64,000 nt of DNA, from assembly GCA_022457155.1 (NCBI GenBank), contig JAJGOT010000099.1, positions 389,001 to 453,000 on the forward strand, given 5' to 3'. The translations under genes were made by a program, and so were the position numbers. Source of the DNA: Cladopsammia gracilis (Eukaryota > Cnidaria > Anthozoa > Scleractinia > Dendrophylliidae). Below, piece by piece: positions 32,201-41,878 of the stretch (positions are counted from its first letter, which is position 1; each line of letters opens with the position of its first letter). The notes beneath the pieces were generated by a model. The model was not told the origin of the DNA and did not search any database. It worked only from the letters and a program-made list of their open reading frames with translations.

Positions 32201-35200
32201 ATATGGATATAAGTTTATTTGCATGTGAAAGAAAACTCATATCCATATGAATGGTTTTGCACTTGGCCTCGGTTTGAAAAGGAGGCTAAGAGCAATTCGG
32301 CAATGGGCTATTCCTACTCTATACTAATTCTTCATACAACTGATCAGTTTTTTGCTAAATGATACCCTATTCTAAAAGACCAAAACTCTCTGATATCTAT
32401 ACTCTATCCCAGACTAAACTGCTTGAACACCATACCCTTCACATAAGCACATATAATATCCATATTGCTTCGTATATGAGAGTTACCCACCCCCCACCCC
32501 CTAAAGGGAGACCGTCAAACGACATGACTGCACTACACTGCAAAATTTTTCTCTTGCATATCATGCAGAATATTCGAATCTAACCTCCCTTTCGCGACGA
32601 ACATTGTGCAGTGTCCAATCTCGTCTCTAAGTTCTTCTCTGTTTCCGCTCTCGCCGTCATTTTGAAAAGAGAATACCCTGAGACGAGGTGGCGGGACTCT
32701 GCACAATGCTCTCCGCGACAAAGGTTTGAGCACAAGGAGTCCACACAAACTGTGTGACGTTGATTAGAGGAAATGTATGGGAATATCGCAAAGGTTCACT
32801 TATCGTAATATACTGCGATGAATATTTACATACAAGATCAAAATAAACGTATTTTTACCTGAAATGTTGTGTGGTGTCATTCTTGTAGCTGAAAACGGCG
32901 AATTTTAGCGATTTGAAGGGTTTTGCATCGGACGTTTACCTGAGCGTATAGTAGAGACAAGGTCTCTCTACTACGTCCAATGCAAAACCCTTCAAATCGC
33001 TAAAATTCGCCGTTTTCAGCACTGTGAAAATTGTGGTTTGAGTCGAACTGTACGGAGTTCAATGTTTAACGTAACTCCTAGAAGGTCGTTACCTGCCGGC
33101 CTGAAGGCCGTAGCATTCCAAGGAGTTAAGTGTGGTCTGCCCATCAAAGCCACCAACTACATAAACATGACCATCAACCTCCACCGATCCATGTTTGCTT
33201 CTCCGCCCCATCATGTTCGGCAAATTATGCCACTCCTTTTGACGCACGTCATAACGCTGGACTGAGAGCAAAAGCAAAGTATAAAGTTGGGAAGATTATC
33301 TGCAAGTCTTATACCATGTTTACACTAGAGCAATCATATTCATTTTCCGGCCGTTTACACACAGAATATAGGGTGAATACGGGGCAAAAGTACCCAGATT
33401 GCGACACAAATTCGGATACTTCGAGTCCGGGGTTCAATTTGGGAACTTTGAATAGAGCAGTTTTCAATTGAGTATCGAAAGTAATTTTGTAATTGCTTTG
33501 GTGTTGCATTGCTACGCTTTGTGATTGGCTAAAAGATCTCGCGCCACTTTCTCGACCAATCAGAAGTAAAACCGAAACCAATCGTAACTTGCTCTCACGC
33601 GTTTTCCCGCGCTTGGAGCCGCCGACATGTAATTGCTTCGAGCTCTGATTGGTTCATTGGATTGTTTACGACTGCTGTGATTGGTCAGAGTAATTACTTT
33701 GGTTTTGGTTTTACGACACTCAATTGAAAACTGCTCTAAACATCAAACATCGTTTTATTTATTCTTACTGCTACTTTTTATCTCGTGAATATGCGAAGCG
33801 TTGAACGAGTCATGGCAGACGGGGACAAATATGCAAATTTTCACTTCATCCTTCGCTGCATCCATCGGCTGTAAACTTTTCTTGGTAATTCCGCTAACCA
33901 GTGCGTAAGGCTGGCGCATATATTTTGCTCGTTCCAAATGCGATAGGTGATGGTCACCTACCTTACATAGGGGATGGCGTTGGAGGGAGGGAGGGGAGGG
34001 TGGGGGGAGTCGGTGGAGCAAAACGCTTAGGAGAGGAGAGGATCCGAAGGTTGTTTTGCATTCACAAGTTGTCTGGTAGGAGCCGGCGGCCTTTGATTAT
34101 CTTCATTATGCAAAGAAAACTGGGCGGAGTACTCCCGAGCGAGGAATTGGCGAAAGGTCGTTTGCCCATTGTCCACTTTCTGTCTAAAATAAACCCTGAG
34201 GATAAAGGCCACTATCCTGGCAAACACGTATAACAGGCAGGGATTTCATTTTGATTCAGCACTTTTTAAGTTACCTAAGTCGAGTGTCTCGGAATTGACG
34301 TTGGAGTAGCCTCCTGTGACGTACAGCTGTCCCCCAAAACTGGCGATGCCATGGTAACCACGATCTTTTGAAAATCTTGGGAGGTCTGACCATAGTTGAG
34401 TTACCACATTGAATCCGTAAACTGGAAGACAAAACACAGCGATACTAGTTATAAATTGCGCAAATGCAGCTACGAATCCGTAGCCTGATCCAGGCGTCAT
34501 GATTGTGGGGCCTGGGGAGAAGCTAAAGCCAATGAGCAGGGAAAACGTGGGGAGACTGGGGAAAGGGGATCAGGTAACTGTTTACAGACGTTCCCTCGCC
34601 TCGCTCACTTTCTCACCTGCCCCCCTCAGTCAGCCTTAGCGATACTTTAACTGTGCGCCACCTACCTTCGCTGTCCACTATCTGAACGCTTGGAACAGGC
34701 TAGGGAATCCTCTTCACATATAGCAAACGCGAATAGGTATAATAAGCCTTTTCCACCCGATTTTGAAAATGAGCTCGAGGCGAACAGGAAAGCCGTCGTT
34801 TTGGAGATGGGACAAACAGGGAACGAAATACAAATGATGTTTCTTTTAATAAATTCCGGAATCCGTAGTGAGATTATTATGGTAAAATTTTAGAATCTGA
34901 CAAAACTGAGAAACCTGATGAAAGATTTTTCTTTTCATAATTGAAAGATATAGCTGTCCATATGAAGTGCATTTGCTTTTTTACCATTCTTTATCCTTGT
35001 GTGTAACCAGGCAAAATCCGCCCAGACACAGGCATAATTGCCCGCAATAAAATTGCAGCGTGTTTCCATAACTGTTGATTCTACTCTAACGCTCTGCTTC
35101 TTCATTATTGTACGCAATGTATTGCACGAAACAAGTTCAGGGATGGACCGTGACAATACAGTTTTGCACTCCTTGAAACTTCACGTGCAATATTGCTTGC

Positions 35201-36433
35201 AGTACTTACGCAATATCAATATTGCTTGTAATGCTACCTGCAATTTTGCGTGTAATATTAAATACGCAATTGCTTAATTTCAATGTTACGTGCAATATCT
35301 ATTGCAATACTGATTGCATGCAATGCTTGCGACTCCCTATACGCAGCATTGCGTGCCATGCATGTTACGTGCAATTTACACAATATGGCAATGTTGCTTA
35401 GGCTTTGACAGTGTTGTATCTAGGCTTTAACCAGCCACTTGTTTCAGTAACATATTCGGTCAATGAGCTGATAATTTTTCTAACCTGTGCTGTTGTTGTG
35501 ATAATCTCCATTCCCTCCCAAGGCAATAAGAATCTCGTGAAAACGTTCATAGTTGCGCGGCTTCGTTCTTGCGCTGTCAAGAAGCTGGCGTCGATCTGGT
35601 AACAAGTGATAGTGTTGCGCTTCTTGGAGAAGCTCCTTGCACCTTGCAGAAGAGTTAAATAGTTCTTCGTTTTCAACGATGTCGACGAGATAATACGGCG
35701 ACACGAGAGGTAGACGAATGTACTCCATCAAACTCGAAAACAGCTCCCGTCTGTTCTCTAGGTCGTAGTTTATCCAGCCGAGAAGAGCTTCGTAAACCTT
35801 TTCCTCGCTTTCCACTGAAATGTCATCGCTTTGTAACAAAACTTCAACTTGTTTATCGTTCAAATTAAGGAATTCCTCACTCTCGGCCACGTGTGCAAAA
35901 TTTTGAAAAATAAAAGTGTTAGTTGTCGTCCACAGTTTTTGACAAGCATATGCCTCCGCCAGACCTTGAATACCAATGCAGTTCCTGACATCGAGTCTGC
36001 TTTCGAGAAAACGTGAACATGCATCTTTTACGGATTGAACAAGCATCAAGTTTGCGCTCTGCAGGATTGGCTCAACGTTATTCCAGTCCAAAGTGATCTC
36101 TCCCGTGTAAATAAAACCTATTATCATTTTCATGCTTTCCTTGTCAACGCCGCTAATCGTGATCTCACGTGCATGTCGTTCTTTCATGTTGCCGTTAAAC
36201 ATGGCGAAAAAGTAGTCGGAGCTGGCCGAAAGAATATTTCTGTGCGCATGGAATTCTTCGTCCTCGATTTTGATGGTAACATCACACATGATACCCTGTT
36301 TCTGAAGACCACTTAATCTCTTCAGTACATCTTTGGAGTACTTTTCGTCCGAAAAGACAAAACTATCATCCATAACGAATTTCCTTTTTAAGCTACCGGC
36401 CAGTTTTTGAAGCGATCGCTTTCTCGGCCGCAT
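29275..36433 (-). CDS. Kelch-like protein (BTB-BACK-kelch), 5 coding exons
   Basis: Exons in transcript order are 36433-35485, 34421-34275, 33261-33093, 31795-31661 and 29695-29275. Phases agree at every junction and total 1821 nt, 606 aa. An in-frame TAG lies upstream of the ATG at 36433. A basic N-terminal leader (residues 1-20) precedes a BTB domain (about 42-150, with CDVTIKIEDEEFHAH and FIYTGEI) and a BACK domain (about 155-255, with the AEAYAC motif). Six kelch blades follow (about 280-580) with repeated GG doublets, such as YVVGGFDG, YVIGGHDG, YVLGGYDG and FLVGGWDG. The protein ends with TTGVRCC and a short tail. KLHL proteins are CUL3 ubiquitin-ligase adaptors: BTB/BACK binds cullin and the propeller binds substrate. 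Which vertebrate KLHL is the orthologue cannot be decided from the sequence alone. Confidence 0.92.
30002..30458. mobile_element. MITE with TACAGTGAAAACCCGCAAG termini
   Basis: Left tacagtgaaaacccgcaag and right cttgcgggtttttactgta are near-perfect TIRs starting with TA, as in Tc1/mariner elements. Internal repeated blocks ggttcttacat and aacaggttctta are present. It lies in the last intron of the kelch-like gene. Confidence 0.85.
30551..30942. mobile_element. MITE with inner palindrome
   Basis: Outer arms gcattctctattttcgaatt and aattcgaaaatagagaatgg are inverted. Nested within, 30796-30906 is a second palindrome (gccccccaaattttgcataa and its complement). It lies in the last intron of the kelch-like gene. 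Confidence 0.75.
31164..31392. mobile_element. MITE with CAATAG..CCTTATGCATG termini, copy 2 (inverted)
   Basis: Opposite orientation to 23584-23819, with caataggccttatgcat at the left and gataagggctatt at the right. The tgacgtaa here is a changed form of the CRE octamer seen in copy 1. Confidence 0.8.
31940..32515. repeat. Dispersed CCCTATTCTAGAC-type repeat, copy 2, split by a palindrome
   Basis: Motifs ctattctaaattgg, ccctgtcccagac, gataccctattct and cccagactaaactg match 6541-6860 and 40040-40400. The fold-back element at 32138-32312 interrupts it. Confidence 0.6.
32138..32312. mobile_element. Fold-back MITE (GCCCATTTCCGAG type)
   Basis: Inverted arms of about 75 bp, with aggccaagtgctaaaccatt on the left and its near-complement aatggttttgcacttggcct on the right. 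Loop is about 20-25 bp. A half-copy is at 21435-21525. Confidence 0.8.
32886..33020. repeat. Near-perfect palindrome in kelch intron 3
   Basis: Left arm gctgaaaacggcgaatttta and gcgatttgaagggttttgca are mirrored on the right (tgcaaaacccttcaaatcgc and following). Arms are about 48 bp around a roughly 37-bp loop with its own tagagac/gtctcta hairpin. Confidence 0.8.
33455..33736. mobile_element. CCAAT-box MITE, copy 4
   Basis: TA|GAGCAGTTTTCAATTGAGTA ... CAATTGAAAACTGCTC|TA. The most complete copy with a TA duplication on both sides. It sits in the second intron of the kelch-like gene. Confidence 0.88.
35160..35400. repeat. Degenerate GCAAT/TTACGTGCAAT-rich tract
   Basis: Contains many copies of gcaat/attgc separated by about 10-20 bp, with gcaatattgc, ttacgtgcaat and tgcatgcaat. 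It is irregular in spacing, non-coding, and lies in intron 1 of the kelch-like gene. Confidence 0.6.
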
Positions 36434-36936
36434 AAAATCTCTGCCACATACAGGCTACATCTTAAAACTAAATGAACAGTCCAAAACGCATTATTTAAAT
36501 GAATCAGAATAATCTCCATTATGACGCAAAATTCGCAATTAAAAGCAAGAGAATTACGTCATCGCGGTTATATAATTGCTGTAAAATCGTTCAATTAATT
36601 ATAATTAGTCTAAATTAAAACGTTTATTTGAAAAAAAAAGTTAATGGGACAATTTGATTAACACCTACACAAGAAATCAAGAACTTATTTCGGTCGCATC
36701 ACGGTAACAGCACGAGCACGCGCAAATAAGCTCAGGGAGATGGCGCGCGCGAGTACTTCGGTGTCTCACCTGGGCTCGAGCTTGGCTCAGAGCAAAGCCA
36801 AGCATTGAAATCAGAGCGACGAAAAGTTTAAAAGAACCAGCGAGGCATCTTGCTTGTGACCTGACTCCAACCGTCGTTGCGCTAGGTAAGGACTTTAATT
36901 TCCTCTAATATAAATATGTATCCTGCACAGCGTTTA

Positions 36937-37121
36937 CGTGAAAAAATGTGTTAAGTTTAACGCTGTCAAAAGTGTTAAAAATGAAACTAGACGTTTCGGC
37001 AATGCTGCCTTCATCAGTAGTAAAAATGTGTTCTACTACTACTGATGAAGGCAGCATTGCCGAAACGTCTAGTTTCATTTTTAACACTTTTTACAGCGTT
37101 AAACTTAACACTTTTTCACGA
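36937..37121. repeat. Near-perfect palindrome, 185 bp
   Basis: Arms of about 85 bp, left gaaactagacgtttcggcaa and tgctgccttcatcagtagta with exact complements on the right, around a very short centre at about 37030. The motif ctgatgaaggcagc..cgaaacgt also occurs, diverged, at 17625-17660. Confidence 0.85.
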
Positions 37122-37570
37122 AGGGACTTTCCTCTGCCAGGGATGATACAGATTATGCTACCACTTTCGATAGCGTGCTTTTGATAAAGCACTCGCTATG
37201 TCATAAAATGCAGGTACTATTTCTAGCGTAATATACCAGAATACATCAGAATATATCATTTTCTGTTATTCTGTTATGTCATATTTCAAGTTTTATATGA
37301 ACGGTCCTTTTATAAAAACCGAAATATCACGCAAATATATTCAACTTTTTTTATTATTTATTTATTTCACTTCTGTCTCAATCTCTTCTCCTTGCCATAA
37401 AGATCAGTTTGCCGTTGTTTCAAGGTTTTTACTGATCCAGGTCTACGATAGATCCGGCACTCTTCTTTGGTTTGACGCTGTGGTTTTGCCGTTATTATAG
37501 TTTTTAAATCATGTCCCCTCAATTGTTTTGTTTATTTCAGTTTTTATGTGTTGATAATAAAACCCAACAT

Positions 37571-37764
37571 GCTTCGCGTTTGATAATTAGGAGCAATTGG
37601 AGAATACCCCGCAAATTATATGCATCTAGTCGGAACTCTTTAAAGAACGAGGCATGAAACAATAGGCAATATTGGCCGTTTCTATACTAGAGACGCATCC
37701 GTCCAGACGAATAATGCGTCTGTCAAGTTATGCGTCTAGTGTAAAGACGGGACGAACAACTAGA

Positions 37765-37795
<31 letters not shown>

Positions 37796-37820
37796 AACAT
37801 TTGTAGTTCGTCTGGTTATG

Positions 37821-37864
<44 letters not shown>

Positions 37865-37915
37865 GCGAACTATCTTTCGTAGTGCGTGAACGACGCACTA
37901 CGAAAGATAGTTCGC

Positions 37916-37959
<44 letters not shown>

Positions 37960-38105
37960 CATAACCAGACGAACTACAAATGTTTGCCCAAGTTCGTCCA
38001 GACGGATAATGTGTCTTTAGTATAAAAACGGCCATTGTTATTCAATAAGGTGCATACATGTATAATCTGCGGGGTATTCTGCAATTTAGCCGATAATTAA
38101 ATAAG
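37571..38105. mobile_element. Element with outer inverted repeats containing a fold-back
   Basis: Outer arms gataattagg..gcaattg..gaataccccgcaaatta (37578-37622) and its complement (38058-38097) enclose the fold-back at 37672-38036. This suggests one palindromic element inserted in another, or a two-tier MITE. Confidence 0.7.
37672..38036. mobile_element. Long fold-back element (GACGCATTATCCGTCTGG repeats)
   Basis: The central 37760-38030 part is almost perfectly self-complementary, with arms of about 130 bp meeting at cgtgaacgacg near 37888. Repeated gacgcattatccgtctgg and ctagtataaagacgg motifs occur in each arm. Outer ends are ggccgtttctatac and tataaaaacggcc. Confidence 0.9.
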
Positions 38106-38503
38106 AGGAAAAACTGGAGCAAGGAACATACAGACTGAGTGCACGACTTCTTGTTTCATTGAGTTGTGTGACCTTCTCAAACTACTTGAAAACAAGACAT
38201 CAAAACAGTTATTATGTGAAACTAACGGAACGAGATTAATCCATCAAAACAAACGTGATTAACCACTCGATTTCAAAAGCCTGTGCATGTGCTAATCTCG
38301 TGTATGAAGGATGTGAAGGGAAATAAAAAAGAGAAACAAAGAAATTTGGTGGGTTATCTGTCAGTGGACTGGAAACAAGTTTAGTCTCTGCTCATGCGCA
38401 GATAGCTGACGCAACTTGCATGTGGAAATCTTCCTGCAATTTCAGCACAAATTACAAAGTTTTCGATAAAGGCTCTTTATTTTCCGTTACATTAAGTGCG
38501 AAA

Positions 38504-41500
38504 ATGGCTGAAGACGAAGCGGTAAGTATACTTCGCTTATCAATGATGTTGTTCTTTGTAAATACAAGCCTTTTAGCCCGTCTGATGTGCTTTTATTCCA
38601 CCGTGAAATTCGTAGATGTTCGATCCCACGATGAAAAAGAAGAAAAAGAAGAAGAAGGTTCTTATAGATCTTGACGCTCTTGAAGAGCCGAATGCTCCCT
38701 CGAATGCTGACGATAAAAGCGAAAAACCTTCTGATGGCGACAATCAAGAGAACGACGCGACAGAAGAAAAGGAAGAGAAAGGTATTGGTGGTGATCAACA
38801 GATACATTAGTGTCGACATGTTATATGTAATCTTGTAGTTGGTCACCTTGGTTTTAATACTAGTCTCATGGATAGAGATGTCATTCACTTGGATCATTTT
38901 TTAAAGCGTATGTTGCGTCCGCAATTACTGTTTTCAATCCTTCAAAAGGAAACGCCAAAGATATTTCTGCGGACAAATGAATATCATCCTAGGAATTTAT
39001 ACAATATGAAAAGGTTGTATTGATTTATTAAATAGTTTACAAATGTGCATTGGAAATATGATATCGTTTCCTTCGATCAAGTGGGTACACGTAGAAACGT
39101 TGAAAGCAGTTTATAAACATAACGTTTGTGGTATGGTGAGATATTTTAAAGCTCATATCATGCGACCAAAATAGAGTTTGATTGTTTGGTGATGGGGCTC
39201 TTCTTGAATTAATATGATTAACCATTAACTTATAAAAATTCATGAAGATTTCTACTTACTGCACTCTCGTTAACCCATTGACACCTAGAGTTTTATGAGA
39301 TCTCTCTCACTTGGGCACTTTTTGGGAGATTTCTTCCTTCTGCATGAGTTATAAAATGGTAAAAGGACCGTGGTCCCATCACAAGCAGTTTGAGGTATCA
39401 ATGGGTTAATTAAAGCACAAACTTGCTGACATTTGGTAGATTAGATGGTTTTCATGACAGCCATGTTGGTGGTCAGAAACAGTAGAAATTGTTTGTATAA
39501 AAATTGAGTTTTATTCCCAAAGGAAGGTAAATTTCATTGTTCTGAGCACCAATGGAGCCACTATGAAAACCATCTTTACTAACGGACCAAAGCACAGTTG
39601 AAAATGAAAGAAATTATACATGTTCCATAGGAAAGGAGATAAAAACTACATGTACATGTAGATACATTGGGAGGATCATATGTATTGTATGTCATTGGAA
39701 AGAGATCTGAATGTTCATAGAAAAGATATTTTAGTAGAAAAGACTCACTGTACATGGTTAAACATCGTTCAGCATCATTCAACGATTATTGCTCAACGAA
39801 ATAATGTTGAACGATGATGCAACTTGCTGAATAAGTAGAAAACACACACTGTCAACTTGTTGAACCAAATAGAGCCTGTCCCTATTATTTTTTGTTCAAC
39901 AACATTCAACATGTTGAGTGGTTTATTTTAACATAATTTCAACATGGCATGATACACTGTTGAACAGCAGTCGCAACATCTATTCATCTGTTGTACATGT
40001 ATCATAGTCTATAGGATCCGGGGGGGGGGGGGGGGGGAGATTGTACTTGGCAAATTTTTGGGTGGGGTGTACCGCTGGGACTCTGAGACCCTCAACCTAT
40101 GCTAGACCATTGTGCAGTTTTAGCTGCATTTTGCAACCCTTTTCTAGACTAAACATTGAAAAACCCTACCCTATCCTCAACCTATTACAGACTCGCTATT
40201 TTCATGAGAGTCGTTCACTATCACAGTCTAAGATGCCATTTGCCAGTTAACCTTGTCTAGACTAGATTCTTTGTGCAACTGATCAGTTTCGCCGAAAATG
40301 ATACATGTACCCTATTCTAGACCAAACATCTCTGATTACTATACCCTATCCCAGACTAAACTGCCTGAAAACCCTACCCTTCAAAGTGGCACATTCCTGT
40401 ATAGCTCGTATATGGGAGTAGGAAATTCCAGTTTAGCTTCATACTTTGCTTCTAAAATGTTGACTTTTAAGAACCCCCTCCCTTTAGGATTTTCCACTGA
40501 CCTTCCATGGGGTGGGTATGGATTTTTTCTGGAACTACACATTGTAAGAGTCAAACACATAAAAAAAAAATGTTTGTACATGTACATGCCATGGTTTACA
40601 AAGAAAATGATCAACAAACTCAATACCAGTTGAGGGAAATATTGATTGGGAAATTTAGTTTTGACTACATTAATTTTATTATCAACAAGTCAAGATACAT
40701 GTATGTCAATTTTTTATTTTTTTTTTTATTTTGGTGTTTTGCAGATATTTTGGATCTAGATGACTTTTCAGGAATGAAGAAAAAGAAGAAAAAGAAAAAG
40801 AAACCATATGATATGGACGGTCTCGATGATGCACTCCCAGTGAGTATTTTTAGAAATGATATTTAGTGTCAAAGCTGATGTAACAATGCTGTAATGAAGG
40901 AATTGAACTTGTGCTTTCATTTTCTAAATTATTTAGAACTTTTAAAGGTGATGATGTAATAATAATATTGCAATACCCTTTTACTACAGAGTCAATTATG
41001 GAGACATGTAGTGTTGTTCTAACTTTTGAGTCTGTTGATGAAATCCTATGGTGTGACCATTCAAATGAAACCTCTTCAGCAGTACTTTTGCATGGTACCA
41101 TTTGTTCTAACTTTTGAGTCTGTTGATGAAATCCTATAGTGTGACCATTCAAATGAAACCTCTTCAGCAGTACTTTTGCATGGTACCATTTGTTCTAACT
41201 TTTGAGTCTGTGGATGAAATCCTATGGTGTGACCATTCAAATGAAACCTCTTCAGCAGTACTTTTGCATGGTACCATTTGTTCTAACTTTTGAGTCTGTG
41301 GATGAAATCCTATGGTGTGACCATTCAAATGAAACCTCTTCAGCAGTACTTTTGCATGGTACCATTTGTTCTAACTTTTGAGTCTGTGGACGAAATCCTA
41401 TGATGTGACCATTCAAATGAAACCTCTTCAGCAGTACTTTTGCATGGTACCATTTGTTCTAACTTTTGAGTCTGTTGATGAAATCCTGTGGTGTGACCAT

Positions 41501-41797
41501 TCAAATGAAACCTCTTCAGCAGTACTTTTTCATGGTACCATTTGTTCTAACTTTTGAGTCTGTTGACGAAATCCTATGGTGTGACCATTCAAATGAAACC
41601 TCTTTAGCAATACTTTTGCATGGTACCGTTTGTTTTTCGATATTTGAAAATTTTGAAATTTGGGATTTTTCTTGAATTTTGATTTGTGACACTCTTGAGA
41701 GTTAAAGAATTACACTGTAAAGGGCTCTGGCCAAGAATCTTCTAAGCGACTTTGATTTAGTATGAAGTTTGTTTTTATAACAATGGTCTAATCCATA

Positions 41798-41878
<81 letters not shown>

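Larger units (their letters stand above)
36434..38503. promoter_or_regulatory. Head-to-head spacer between the kelch-like and eIF2 beta genes
   Basis: About 2.1 kb separates the two start codons, so it should hold both promoters. Two palindromic elements (36937-37121 and 37571-38105) occupy much of it. The segment 36700-36890 is relatively GC-rich and ends in a splice-donor-like gctag|gtaagg. No TATA box was assigned to either gene. Confidence 0.4.

Noticed and set aside
36905..37184. Matching reading frames on both strands (KMKLDVSAMLPSSVV)
   Set aside because: They arise because the sequence is a palindrome, so both strands translate alike. There is no gene evidence.
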